From contig JAMXBD010000013.1 of the NCBI GenBank assembly GCA_024138025.1, positions 372,001 to 436,000 of the forward strand: DNA of 64,000 nucleotides, read 5' to 3'. The translations under genes and the position numbers were made by a program. Shown here piece by piece: positions 1 through 11,279 of this stretch. The notes beneath the pieces were generated by a model, which did not search any database, had not been told where the DNA came from, and saw only the letters and a program-made list of their open reading frames with translations. How positions within the stretch are numbered: position 1 is the first letter of the stretch; each line of letters starts with the position of its first letter. The DNA is from Combretum micranthum. Its lineage: Eukaryota; Streptophyta; Magnoliopsida; Myrtales; Combretaceae.

Positions 1-349
1 GTGGGAGGATATGAGTTTGAATCATTGCGCCATCATCAACTAAATGCAGACCTTTTCATGGCTTTCCTAATTACTTATTCTCCCATAATGTAAAAGAGAG
101 AATAAATAGTTCTCTATCTTATATACCTCTTTCGAATAAATTTCCAGTGTCCTTTTTTCCTATCATTTTCTGATTATTGATAGCAGACTTTTTCTTAGCT
201 TTCTCCAGTTAATTTGAATTCCCAGTCAATCATGGAGAGGCTTGATAGCTTGACTTCGCCTGAATGAGTACTGAATCATGCTCTTGAAGCTTGCTGAGGG
301 CTTGTTGCAACAAGAAAACCTAATGGTTTGAGAGTATTCATCAGCTAGA

Positions 350-805
350 TCACAGGCTACACGGAGGTCTGCTCTGCATATTGGATGTTATTTTCCAGGA
401 TAATTTTAAGATCACTGAGTGAAGTACTTTAATGAGTGATGCGTCTCGTCCCTCTTTGGAGTAAATTTTGTTGAGTTTACTAACCTTATTTTCTGGTTTG
501 TGCTCATCAAATTTGATATGGACTAGATTGTGAGGATATCTGGCTTGTAATCTTGATGGCACTTTACCTAGTTGAAGTGTGCCCCCTGAGTTGTGCCATG
601 AAGTGATGGTGGTGTCAAATGTAAAACGCCTTGTATTAGAAACACCATGAATTGAGTTGCTGTGGAGCATCATAACCAACTGTGCAGAAGAGAGATGGCC
701 CATTGATCCCATTTTGTAGCAATGGGGACTCAAATAGTTTGCAAATTGGATTTTCAAAGCCAGTATATGATTTAGGAAAAGGCTGTAGTTTCTCGATCCA
801 TTCAA
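350..805 (-). CDS. Unrecognised ORF, possibly one exon of a gene or a decayed gene fragment
   Basis: The reading frame is open for 151 codons in a stretch less AT-rich than its surroundings, so chance is a weaker explanation than for most ORFs here. The first codon of the open frame is TTG; the first in-frame ATG is at 712, giving 120 residues. A possible splice acceptor (CCTAG on the minus strand) lies just upstream of the open frame, so it could be a 3' exon. The C-terminal half is Lys-rich. I see no signal peptide, membrane segment or family motif and recognise no domain. It could be a terminal exon, a pseudogene piece, or chance. Confidence 0.22.
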   Translation of the reverse strand: MNGSRNYSLFLNHILALKIQFANYLSPHCYKMGSMGHLSSAQLVMMLHSNSIHGVSNTRRFTFDTTITSWHNSGGTLQLGKVPSRLQARYPHNLVHIKFDEHKPENKVSKLNKIYSKEGRDASLIKVLHSVILKLSWKITSNMQSRPPCSL

Positions 806-1449
806 TCTAGGAATGACTTGAAACTGTATATATGACAGACGTCTTGCTTCACGCTAATTACTGCCCCTCTTTTCTCATCGGTATTACTTCTCGGTGGTTC
901 AATTTTGGAAAGCAACTTGCTTATGTTTTACTTTCCTTTTCTTTTTCTTTTTTTTTTTTTTAAAAGGGGGCTGTTCCACTGTAGTAGAAACGGGTTACAT
1001 ATTGTTACTTTAATGAATTCATGCCTCTTATAAGTCGTCTCTGTTGAGACTAAGGATTCTTGCATGAAAAAGTATACTTTTGTTCATCATAAAATAGCAC
1101 ATTGATGGTATTGTTTATTGCTCTATACTTATGTAATGAAAATTAGCATCATTCCTCCCAGCATTTTCGCAAAATAACTTGTTAAAAATTTTCTTCTTGT
1201 CATAGTTTCAAAAAGTACCATATTCGAAAAAACAATTCTTGAGAAAGTATTTTAGCAAACAACGCTGTGAGAATGGAGTTTTAACAGATGTTTTTATTTT
1301 AGTAGTTGGAGAGTGCAACAAAAGCTGCGCTCTGCACAAAACGACGTATGTGCATTTTTCTTAGAGAAAGCCAGTCCATATAAAGTGTAGTTAGCAGTTG
1401 TGATTTTTTAAAATGAACATCAACTTACGTTTTATAATGTAGCTATGGG

Positions 1450-2133
1450 TAGTGATGCAACTGGGGCGGGTTTGAGACGGATCATATAACACCCGAATCC
1501 ATCCCGGTTTATTATAGGGTTTCCTAAACTTGGTCTGTAACCCTATAGGTCTTTTTTTTTCTAATGCCCAAACCCGCCCTTATTGGGTTTTGACCTTGAT
1601 CCATCCTGTTCCGTTGACCAATTTATCTCTTTTCTTTTTTTTTTTTTATAATCTTTTTCCTTTATTTTCTTTTACATTGGATCAATCATAACTATTAAAA
1701 TATGAAAGAAAAACTCAGTTGAGTCATTATAAGAAAATGTATGTTTCCATCTTTACAGCTTGAGGAAGAATAATAAAAAAAATGTAAATCCTTAACCAAG
1801 ATATCTTTAGCCAATTCATTTCTCAGTAAATAATAAAAAAGTCTACTTGACACTAAATCCTTAGCCAAAACATCACTTATAGATTCAATCTATTATTTCC
1901 TAAAACATCTCCTATAGAGTCAATCTATTATTATGTTTTCTTTTATGATTTTATTATGTTAAATTTTACATAATTGACGGGTTCGGATTACTCATCGAGT
2001 ATTTTCTTTGACTCGAAACCGCCTCGAAACCCTATAAGGTCAACATATTATTTCCCAAACTCGACCTGTGACCCTTTAGGGTCAGACCCTATAGGGTTTT
2101 TAGCGGGGTGTACCCAATCCTATTGCATTCCTA
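1450..2133. mobile_element. hAT-like non-autonomous (MITE-like) element
   Basis: The ends are imperfect inverted repeats: the left end begins TAGTGATGCAAC and the right end, read on the minus strand, begins TAGGAATGCAAT, both followed by G-rich sequence ending GGGT. Flanking 8-mers are GCTATGGG (1442-1449) and TCTATGTG (2134-2141), matching at 6 of 8 positions, the length expected for hAT insertions. The interior is AT-rich with no convincing ORF and repeats of an ACCCTATAGGG-type word. A decayed hAT derivative is inferred; no transposase is present. Confidence 0.5.
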
Positions 2134-2632
2134 TCTATGTGCAATCTAAAAAACAGTACGGAAAAAAAATCTGATTTTTTGCCTCCTTTTATAGTATAAC
2201 CAAATTAACATATCCAAACACATTGATCGTTGCAACAGTAATAATAACACTTTTAAGTGATTTATTACTACCACTAGTATAGACTTAACCAAAAATGAGA
2301 GAACAAATGTAAATTCCTAGCACTTCAAAAACTCAAATAACAACAAACAGTAGCAATATGATTTTTTAAGATCACAATTGAACCCTATCCACCCTTAATA
2401 CCATAACTCGTCTTCTGTTCATAACCGACCTCAAAGATCCCATTAATTTAATCACACGCGATGACTTTATAGTTATGAGTAGCTTCTTGCCCCCATCTCT
2501 ATAGTCTTTGAGCATCCTATGGTATAAATATTTCCCTTCTCGTAATACCTTCATTGTTTCATTAAGTTAAGCTTAAAAATACCTAATCAATCATAAAAGA
2601 TCTTTTTTACTTATGCCAACATGAGTAAGCAC

Positions 2633-3112
2633 TGTCATAAGATTGATTAATTTGATTTTTTGGGTTTATTATAGAGAGAACTTGATGATCTATTGATTAG
2701 AGCTTCTTAGAGAGAACCCTATGATCTTTTGAACTCAAAAGTTCTAATTTTTTTTTTGGATAACAGGATTTGTCTGTCACTTTTTCTTCCTTATGCATAC
2801 CTATACTTTGCATTATAAGAGTAGTTACAATAACTTCTAGTCCTATTTTTACTATTTTTTATTAATTTTTTTGCACATAAGCTTAATTGCACATTATCAT
2901 TATCTAGGATATAATAATTGACAAGTATCCCTTTTAACGCATGACAACAAGATCAATACAAAACAGTCAATTGCATAGACATTGCAACACATGTGTAGAG
3001 ACTATTCATGGCTTTGCAAAAACTACCACTATTATTGTTATTGAAACATAGAATATGTCTATGCTTGCTGTTACATCATTACACAACCTCATTGTACATG
3101 TTTCATGTAACA
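2633..3112 (-). repeat. 3' LTR of the small LTR element
   Basis: It aligns along its length with 3820-4272. On the plus strand it starts TGTCATAAG and ends ATGTAACA, so it has TG...CA ends on the coding strand. It is about 27 bp longer than its partner, with scattered substitutions. Confidence 0.82.
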
Positions 3113-3126
3113 TTTTCTCTCCCCTT
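3113..3126 (-). promoter_or_regulatory. Polypurine tract of the small LTR element
   Basis: On the minus strand this reads AAGGGGAGAGAAAA and directly abuts the TG of the 3' LTR, the position and composition expected of the plus-strand DNA primer in reverse transcription. Confidence 0.8.
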
Positions 3127-3805
3127 GCAACCATGCATGGCCGCATGTGTAAGTTGTGATGATGTATGAGTCAAACATCCCCATTGTTGTTGGCTGATTC
3201 ATTTCCCATTGATGTGGTGTGTAAAGTTGTTGCATCCACAGTTAATGAAGTAATTTTATCTGATAACTGCTGTTGGTGTGTTTCGCACTTTCGTTGGATG
3301 AATTACAATGCTCCTGCTATTGCCATTTTGCTATGCTTGGAATAGCTATTGAAGTTGCACCCTATTTCTATTTATGATAAAATAATTGGCAAATAACCAA
3401 CCTAAACACATGACAAACTGACTAATATAAAGCAAACCAACAACAATTTAGCACAATTGAAATAATACTAGTACTCTTTTGTCCCTGTTGACCTTCTATA
3501 GCACAATACACTTACAAACATGATTTAGTCGACACAAAATAGACACACACAAAATGTTGGATTTACATAACTCTTCACACAACATTTAATTTTTCTTCTA
3601 GTGAGATATACTCTATAGTGCATAGATATATTTCTTAGTATTGGTTGTAACATTACTACTCTCTTTGTTATCTTCTACTACTACTAGAGTTGTATTATGT
3701 GATAAAGATGCTTTTTAACTAGACACGTCGAATTGTGTGCAACTATCCTTGTACATATAGCTTCAAATTGGAGTAGCAATTTTTTCAAGTCTTTTATATC
3801 AACTG

Positions 3806-3817
3806 GCTTTGATACCA
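3806..3817 (-). promoter_or_regulatory. Primer-binding site (initiator Met tRNA) of the small LTR element
   Basis: On the minus strand this reads TGGTATCAAAGC, one base from the usual plant initiator-Met-tRNA site TGGTATCAGAGC, and it sits two bases inside the 5' LTR. Confidence 0.78.
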
Positions 3818-3819
3818 AA

Positions 3820-4272
3820 TGCTATGAGATTGGTTAAATTGATTTTTTGAGCTCATTTAGCGAGAACTTAACAATCTCTTGATGAGTGCTTGTTAGAGAG
3901 AACCCTACAATCTCTTGAACTTAAAAGTTTTGAATTTTTTTTTTTGAAAAATAGCTTTCGTCTTTCCCTTTCTTTTCCTTATACATATATGTTGGAATAA
4001 AACGGTAGTTACATCAACTGCTGGTCCTATTTTCACTTTAATTTTTTTTTTAAGACATGAGTTTAATTGTACATTATTTCTATCTAGATTATAATATTTG
4101 GCGAGTAACTGCCATAATACATGACAATATGATCAGTGCAAAACAACCAACCACACACACCTTATAATACATGCACAAACACTACCTACCATTATTGCTA
4201 TTGAAACATAGATTAAGTTTATGCATGCTATCATACCATTGCATAACCTGATTATAGATATTTCATATAACA
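3820..4272 (-). repeat. 5' LTR of the small LTR element
   Basis: It pairs with 2633-3112. On the plus strand it starts TGCTATGAGATTGG and ends ATATAACA. Similarity to the other copy stops abruptly on both sides, at the primer-binding site and at the flanking 5-mer. Confidence 0.8.
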
Positions 4273-4439
4273 AGGACCTAGAAAAGAATGCTTCAACATT
4301 ACATTTTAGTTGTCACTTAAATTGGGACAACCATATCTATAATCCTAATCTTATGCTTGTGTCCATCTCTCTACTTTCGTACTTGCAAAATAGTTTGGTG
4401 TAGAATCTTTATTTTTCTATAGTACCTATACTTTGTGTA

Positions 4440-5100
4440 AATATTTGGGCCTATAATTGTTACCCAACAATAATGGCAATTTTCTTTGATCGTTAGCAAT
4501 TGTGGTTTCTGTTGAAATTGCTAGTCCTATGTCACATACAATATTGTTATTATGCAAAGAGAGGCCACCATCCAATAGTGTCATCCTTAACTTCACTTAC
4601 AATACTTGAATATCAGTTAGAACGAATATAAAACATCTTGTCATGACCACCAACAATGTAAGATTCAAATACTTTAGAAACTAAGATTAGGATCCTTAAA
4701 ATTGTGACCAACCAATTCAAATCCTATAAAGAGCATGTAATTAACACCATTTGCATGACATGAATCAACAAAAAAGCACCATCAATGCTGATGATAGGCT
4801 TGCAATATCTAAATGGTGTTAATTACATGCTCTTTATAGGATTAAATCTTATAAGTCACTTTTCCAAACTTTTTTTAAAGCATCTTGCTAAAAACTACTT
4901 CTCCATCTTTATTAGTAGACCAAGCACTCTAAATTTATTGTGATTTTAGATTACTCAATTGTATCGCATTGATGACTTATGGGTACAACAATTTCATATT
5001 TGAATAGTTCCACTCACCATATATAGTTTTAAGTGCTCATATTCTCTGCCATATCTTTTTCCTTGTCATAGGATGAGTACATAGTAGTACACATACCAAA
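4440..5100 (-). pseudogene. Possible remnant of a Mutator-like (MULE) transposase
   Basis: On the minus strand near 4780-4810 a translated stretch reads CKPIISIDGAFL, which resembles the first catalytic Asp region of MULE transposases (C-R/K-P-x-I-x-x-D-G). The surrounding frames are full of stops, and the downstream part is disrupted by a perfect inverted repeat. Only this short motif supports the call, so it is an inference about degraded sequence; a profile search of the conceptual translation would settle it. Confidence 0.3.
4721..4842. repeat. Perfect 32-bp inverted repeat with 58-bp spacer
   Basis: The arms at 4721-4752 and 4811-4842 are exact reverse complements, from ATCCTATAAAG inward to ACACCATTT. 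The spacer is not palindromic. The arms are perfect inside otherwise degraded DNA, which suggests a recent inverted duplication rather than an old terminal inverted repeat. If transcribed it would fold into a strong hairpin. Confidence 0.9.
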
Positions 5101-5633
5101 AAAAAAAAAAAAAAAAGGAACTTTTACCAGGTAATATAAAGTAAATTGTTTCATAATGAAAATGCATTAGCATCCTAGCAAGATAAAAATCCCAAAACCA
5201 TCTTATGATGTCAAATAGGTGCTATAAAACTTATATTAGAATCCAATGAATTTTAAAGTTTAATGGATTCTAATGTTGAACCTCCCTTAGGCTTGGTGTT
5301 GTTTGACAACAAGGCCTTATTCTTCTAATTTTTTGTCTCGCTGTTTTTCCAAAGTATAAATGATAGTATTTTGACTTTGGCTTGAGAAAGGGCATTGGCT
5401 TTTCGCCTTACTAACAATCAAACTTGAAAACTAACCACTCCACTTAGTAATCAATTGAATTGTCATTGACATGAATGATGGCTCTACTAATGGTGGAGCC
5501 TGGTCTGCCTCTTTCTTGTGTGAATGAATCTTTGCATCCCTTAATCGTTGGAGATTCTTCTTAAAAGTTAGAACCAACAAAATGCCACGATGCTTAAACA
5601 AAAAATAAAGTAACCGTACTAGGATTATTTGTC

Positions 5634-5816
5634 ATGGCAAGAGTCTTTTACTGCATTATTTTATTGTGTGCAACGCAAGTGGCATTGGACTTGAGAAAGA
5701 AAGCATTTTCATCATTTGATAAGAAAATAGAAACGGAACATGGAAGCCAGCATCACCATCCGGCAGGGAGACGGCTGCCGCCTCCTATTCCACTACAACT
5801 TACCCACTCAGACTAA
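5634..5816 (+). CDS. Candidate small secreted peptide precursor (60 aa), unrecognised family
   Basis: It starts at a true ATG. The first 18 or so residues look like a signal peptide: MAR, then the hydrophobic run VFYCIILLCATQVAL, with a plausible cleavage near the Ala-Leu-Asp at 17-19. The rest is short, basic and His/Pro-rich (HHHPAGRR at about residues 41-48, then LPPPIPLQ) and ends LTHSD, the general layout of plant peptide-hormone precursors. It lacks the defining consensus of CLE, IDA, RGF or CEP peptides. A chance ORF is quite possible, as it lies among transposon debris. Confidence 0.35.
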   Translation: MARVFYCIILLCATQVALDLRKKAFSSFDKKIETEHGSQHHHPAGRRLPPPIPLQLTHSD

Positions 5817-6329
5817 GATTAGCTTCTTTTCCTAGGCATGGACAAATGTACTAAGAAAAGTCACTTGCTACATATCGACTTTCTAGGCTCGAATGCCATA
5901 GCCAATGAGGAAGCTGCACATTTCAAACGAAACTTCACTTGAATTCATTACAATTTCAACGTGTAACTTGATATGAAAATTTCAACTCATTTAACAATGA
6001 ACAGATGACTGTTGTTTCGCACTGCTTGTTCCTATCAATCAGGAATTGAATACACTCAATTTACCTTTTCTTAATGTATAAGCAATGGAAGAGATTATAA
6101 ATAATAAGATGACATTATAGTGATGTCATTAGAAATTTTAAAAATTTAGATAATCTTAACTATTAAATTGTAAAGTAAAGAAAAGGATATGGGAGAGAAG
6201 CAAATTCATCTATCAAATGCACACATTTGATTTCGTGGGATAAACTTCCATAATTATGTATTGATTTCAAGAAAGCCCTCACATCATGTCAATTAATTAG
6301 TAATATATAAATACCAATAAAATTTTTAA

Positions 6330-6717
6330 TGGGTAAATTATGCCGAAAGGTTATAATGTATGGGATAAAATCATTTTAGGTTACAACGTTTTGAAAAGTT
6401 CAAAAGAAGTCATAATATTTGAAAAAGTGACTTACGAGATTTAATTAAATATTTCTGCTATTGATACATGTCAATGAGGCCTTAAAAAAAGTTTACTTGA
6501 GTTTTAATTAAATATTTTTCCTATTCACACGTGCTAATAGTGATCTTAATTGACTTATTTTTCTAAATGTTATAACATAAAATGAATTTACCTCCAGCAT
6601 TGTGCCTTAAAATAAACTTATTCATTAAACATTGTGGCCTCTTTTGAACTTTTTGAAATGTTATGATCTAAAATAAACTTACCCCCAAACGATATGGCAT
6701 TATGATATAATTTACTT
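6330..6717. mobile_element. Palindromic miniature inverted-repeat element, Mutator-type
   Basis: The left end begins TGGGTAAATTATG and the right end on the minus strand AAGTAAATTATA. Inverted similarity extends well inward: AAAAGTTCAAAAG occurs near 6395 and its complement near 6650. The element is flanked by the 9-mer AATTTTTAA on both sides (6321-6329 and 6718-6726). A 9-bp duplication is typical of Mutator-like elements. There is no ORF. The flanking 9-mer is low in complexity, which weakens it slightly. Confidence 0.62.
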
Positions 6718-6884
6718 AATTTTTAACGTATGAGTAACTCTTTCAAAAACTTCTTGCTATCACTACCAATTGATAAAATTATATGTTATCAGTTTATTAC
6801 TAATTTGAACATGTGATGTATTAGTACTCTTTATTAATATATTGTCTAAATGCTCAAATGTAATTTTAGAGGTACACTACAAGA

Positions 6885-7035
6885 GAGTCCAAACTAATAA
6901 ATACCTATCCCAGTGGGGTATTGATCTTTTTCTATAGGATGGATCGAGTTCGATTTCCCTCTTCTCAATTGTATGTCCCACTTTTTTTAATTTTTGTGCT
7001 GTTATCTTGATATGTTGTATTTTTTTTTTTTAAAA
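6885..7035 (+). mobile_element. Possible tRNA-derived SINE
   Basis: CCCAGTGGGG near 6909-6918 resembles a Pol III A box and GAGTTCGATTTCC near 6948-6960 fits a B box, about 39 bases apart. The stretch ends in a T run near 7020-7031, as in some plant SINEs. I found no clear flanking duplication. Confidence 0.25.
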
Positions 7036-7639
7036 CACATATTGCAATATTGCATAAATGAAGTAATACAACATATAATGTAATAGAACAAAAAATATAT
7101 TTTTCCTACAAAATAATAATGAATTATTGATCACGCTAGTTAGTTGCTTTGCATTTCCCTTGAAGAAAATTAAGCAACTTAAATGTGATATTATGATTCG
7201 ATCAAAATATAGAGGGTTAACTTAAAAAGTATCTCTACTAAAGTTTTGATTGTAAGGCGTCTCAAGGAAATCTCAAGGAACAAAAGCCTCTATTTTATAT
7301 AATATCTTCAATATATATATTCTCTGATTATTTCTTATTAATTGTATTAATTTTTATTTTATTTCTATTAGTTGAGAGGAATATTAAATTCCGCTAGCAA
7401 TTGTTCCATAACAGCTTGTTAAGAATCTTAAATATATATTATATATATATATATATTGTCAGTTTAAATATTGGTTATATACATTTTAAAGAAAAAATAA
7501 TTAAAATTTATTTCATATAATATATTAATTATTAACCATTACTTGTAGGTGTTCAGAAATATTTTGCTTATGCCGACAGCTGAAAAGCAGAACATTAGAG
7601 GCAAATCAATAAGCAGTAAGCACCAACAACGGGCACACC

Positions 7640-8243
7640 TGTCACGGTCCTAGACTTTTCGCTACCACAATGAGACCGTGCGGCGCTTAATGTCCTACAC
7701 GAGTAGTAGTAAGCAAGCCTAACGCAGCAATAATCAATTAACGATCAATATCAATATCTGTAAGCAACACACGTAGGCAGCAGTAAGTAACTAGCAACAA
7801 GTAAAAAGGGACGCGGGCAAGAATCAATCTGAAAATGTATCACACTTTATTAATCTCATGTACAGGCAACAGTAAAGTGTGTGTGGGGGTTTTGTAAACT
7901 GGGATATCATTGCCTGTACATGAGATTAATAAAGTGTGATACATTTTCAGATTGATTCTTGCCCGCATCCCTTTTTACTTGTTGCTAGTTACTTACCCAC
8001 AGACACTTTACTGTTGCATGTACATGAGATTAATAAAGTGTGATACATTTTCAGATTGATTCTTGCCCGCGTCCCTTTTTACTTGTTGCTAGTTACTTAT
8101 TGCTGCCTATGTGTGTTGCTTACAGATATTGATATTGATCGTTAATTGATTATTGATGCGTTAGGCTTGCTTACTACTACTCGGGTAGGACAGTAAGCGC
8201 CGCACGGTCTCATTGTGCTAGCGAAAAGTCTAGGACCGTGACA
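7640..8243. mobile_element. 604-bp fold-back element with LTR-like TGTCACGG...CCGTGACA ends
   Basis: The outer arms (about 7640-7887 and 7996-8243) are near-perfect reverse complements of roughly 245 bp. The loop carries an extra copy of part of the right arm: the segment starting TGTACATGAGATTAAT occurs at about 7916 and again at about 8019 in the same orientation, plus once inverted in the left arm. There is no ORF. Flanking 5-mers ACACC and GTACC match at only 3 of 5. The ends resemble the 3' terminus of a plant LTR, so this may be two inverted LTR fragments rather than a classic Foldback transposon. Confidence 0.78.
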
Positions 8244-8450
8244 GTACCTGCACGGCATTTGTATTGTTGTACATAACAAGATTTTGCTTTACTTTCCAAC
8301 AATATATTCTTACTATTATGAGGACATCTAAAGGACAAGATTAAAGGGTAATTGATGAAGTATGGAATAAAGTAAAATTTCATTATTTTGTGTTATCGTT
8401 TTCTTTTTATAAAATATATCATTAATACTAAAAATCATATATACTTGGGG

Positions 8451-8682
8451 TAATGTTATGAATAGTATCTACACTTTGGCAACATAGGCAATTATGTACA
8501 TAAACTTTAAAAATGGTTAATTTAGTACTTGAATTTTGAAATAAATTTAGTATCCAAAAAATTTGATGGCTATATTATTGGAGTGTAAAAAAAGTTCTTT
8601 TAGGTACTAATTTGATCAATTTTAAAGTTTAGATACCTACTTATACATTTTGTTAAGATTCACTTACCATTCGTGACATTTA
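8451..8682. mobile_element. Short miniature inverted-repeat element
   Basis: The left end TAATGTTATGAATAG and the right end on the minus strand TAAATGTCACGAATGG are related. Inverted similarity continues inward through AAACTTTAAAA and TTAGTACYT words. The element is about 232 bp with no coding potential. The superfamily is unclear because I could not fix the target duplication. Confidence 0.5.
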
Positions 8683-9967
8683 CCTTTATACTTTTATTTT
8701 AATTTTGACAAGTAGCCTAAAAACATTTATTACCTAATCCCATAAATAATTATGTATTCTGTGCTGTCTTCCTAAGAATGTTTGTTGTGGCAAAATTAAT
8801 ATTCAAATTATGTTCCTACGAATTATAACATAATACCTAAAGCAAGTTAAAATTACTGAATGTTTAATCACGTTTGGCTTGATTGGTATTGAGATAGTAA
8901 AGCAAGACAACAAATATTAATCCTCTATACAAGCATAAATTATTTGGTTAAGTCAGGTACGACCACTTAAAATAGGATTCTATAATTTCTATTTAAATGT
9001 GACAGGTTTCGATACAAATATGACAGATTAGTAAAAGATAACTTCTTTTGTGCTAGGTTGGTTTAAATGTAATAAAATCATCTATTATAGGATTGGTTTC
9101 ATCTGAAATCGGCAGATTTTGGTACAAATATAAATAGAGTAAATCAATATGCAAATATATTGATTCATTCCTATTTTATGAGGTCGTGCAAGAGCTTGTG
9201 CCAATAACATTCCTGATTCCTCCACACAATTGTTGATACACCAAACTCCATTTTGGCGTGAAGTGGAGTGGCGATGTACATTAGAATCAAAGATTGCCCT
9301 CCAACCTATCACTATAATCATTAGTGTGCGAACCCTATAACCTTCACCACCAATATTGTACGTGCAAATTTCAAAACGTGAATCTTTCCATTTTCTCTGT
9401 TGGCGACATGATAACCAACTATGCCTTTTTTAAAATAAATCTCAGATACAAATTGGATGGTCTGTGTCATGATAACTTTTCAACACATTCGATTGTCCTT
9501 ATGGAAATGGAAGGGGCGATTTTATGCCTTCTATTTTCATTTTCATAGTTGTCAAAATGGGGAAATTGTGAGAATTATTAGGGTTCAAAATGGATTTCTC
9601 CATTTTCTTCTTTAAAATTTTTTTATTATTTAAAAATAATATCACATATAAATATAATCACTGATTTATATTAAAAATATAAAATATTATATTTTGAAAA
9701 AGATTTTCTTCGTTTACTTTTCTCGGTTTTTAGTAATTCATCCTCTTAAGATTTCTTGATAATAAGATAAAATAGTGCAAGAATTTAGAAAATTTTAATC
9801 ATTTATTTATATAAAATTTATAGAATTTGAGGGCACACACAAAGTAAATTCAAATTCATTATGTTTGTATGAGAAATGCTGGGTTTAAAGCCATTAAAAT
9901 ATAGTCACTCAAAAAATCTTACATTTACAAAATGGGAAAAATGTGACACAAGGGCCTGCCTTTATAT

Positions 9968-11253
9968 GCTTTTTACAAAATAGAACCCTAATTTATAAAA
10001 CATGCCTTTAGAGTTTTCATTAATGTGCTAATCTAATATAACACTTAAAAATATTAAAATAAATGTCATTACTCTATAACTCAATACGCCCCATAGTAAT
10101 TTATCTCTCTCTTTTCTATTCTTTAGAAATTTCACTATAAAAAATTTAAAATATTCAATTATTTTATTAAAATACATGCTTTATAAAAAATTTTAAATAC
10201 TCAATTATTTTATTAATTGGAATGACATGTTTATAATTAAGGAGTTAATTTATTCAATCATTCATCTTTGAATTTATGTGTAAAGATATATTTATAGCTT
10301 CAGCAATAGAACTTTTTTATTTTTTATTTTATAATTGAAGAGCATAAAATTTTCAACTTTTATGAAACTTATAACATAGAACTAGCTTTGTTGAAATGTA
10401 TTCATGTCTTCTTCTTAATTATTTTTAAAACAGAAGATGAAAGGAATGAGAGAAATAGTGATTGGGAAGTGGAGGGAAAGGAGCGTGTTGTAGTTTCGAT
10501 TGGACATGACAATATATAGTGATATTATTATTTGATAAAACAATTTAGAAGAACTGGACTTGACCTGGTATGTTTTGCATTTATGTTTACAAAGCAGAGA
10601 GATAGAAAAGTATATCTCATGTATATTATTAATGACAGATGACACATTCCTGGTGTGTTTATTCTTTATAACTTTATTTTATTCATTTATTGTTTATTTA
10701 TAAAAAACATTAAAATTATAACTCTTTTTTGAAATCAAAACCACTCCCTTCGTAAAACTCAAAACACCTTACACTTCTTTTTTTAAATAACCACTCCCTC
10801 TTTTCTTCACTCTAAAAAATTTAAATTGGAATCTATAGTAAGAAAGATAGAAAAACCATAAAATGTATAAAGTATCTTTTATTTGGTCCAAAATTTAGAT
10901 AAAATTTATTACAATCAAATACAGTAATATTTTATAATAAAAGATTTAGGATTTTTCACAATTAATATTTTATGATTTAGTACAATTAAATCTATGATGC
11001 AATGTAAGCGAAACATCTACTAGTATTTTTAATAAAATAATTTAATATTTTAAATTTTCTTTAGTAAAATTTCAAAGAGAGAAAGAGAGAGAGAGATTAT
11101 CACGTGGCATGTTGAGTTATGTAGTTACATAATTTATTTTAATATTTTAAATTGCGATGTCAGATTTTGATAATAGCACATTAATGAAACCTTTAGATGC
11201 GTGAGACCCCTTAAAAGCATATTTTTTAATTAGGGACATATTTTGTAAAAACC
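9968..11253. mobile_element. Element with long (about 250-280 bp) terminal inverted repeats
   Basis: The left arm begins GCTTTTTACAAAATA and the right arm on the minus strand GGTTTTTACAAAATA. The arms continue as diverged inverted copies, including TCATTAATGTGCTA near 10016-10030 and its complement near 11178-11192, to about 10210 and 10990. The centre (10.2-11.0 kb) has no long plausible ORF. Long arms suggest a Mutator-like element, but I did not find a matching 9-bp flank. Treat the superfamily as inferred. Confidence 0.5.
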
Positions 11254-11279
11254 ATACAAATATATATTCGTGTGCCCAA

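Larger units (their letters stand above)
2633..4272 (-). mobile_element. Small non-coding LTR retrotransposon (TRIM-like), complete structure
   Basis: Two direct repeats of about 480 and 453 bp flank a 707-bp interior with no long ORF. On the minus strand the element reads 5' LTR, primer-binding site, interior, polypurine tract, 3' LTR. LTRs begin TGTTACATG or the decayed equivalent and end in CA. Flanking 5-mers are AGCAC (2628-2632) and AGGAC (4273-4277), 4 of 5 identical, consistent with an aged target duplication. With no gag or pol it would have needed proteins from another element. TRIM LTRs are usually shorter, so 'small non-autonomous LTR element' is the safer name. LTR divergence is clearly visible, so the insertion is old. 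Confidence 0.82.
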
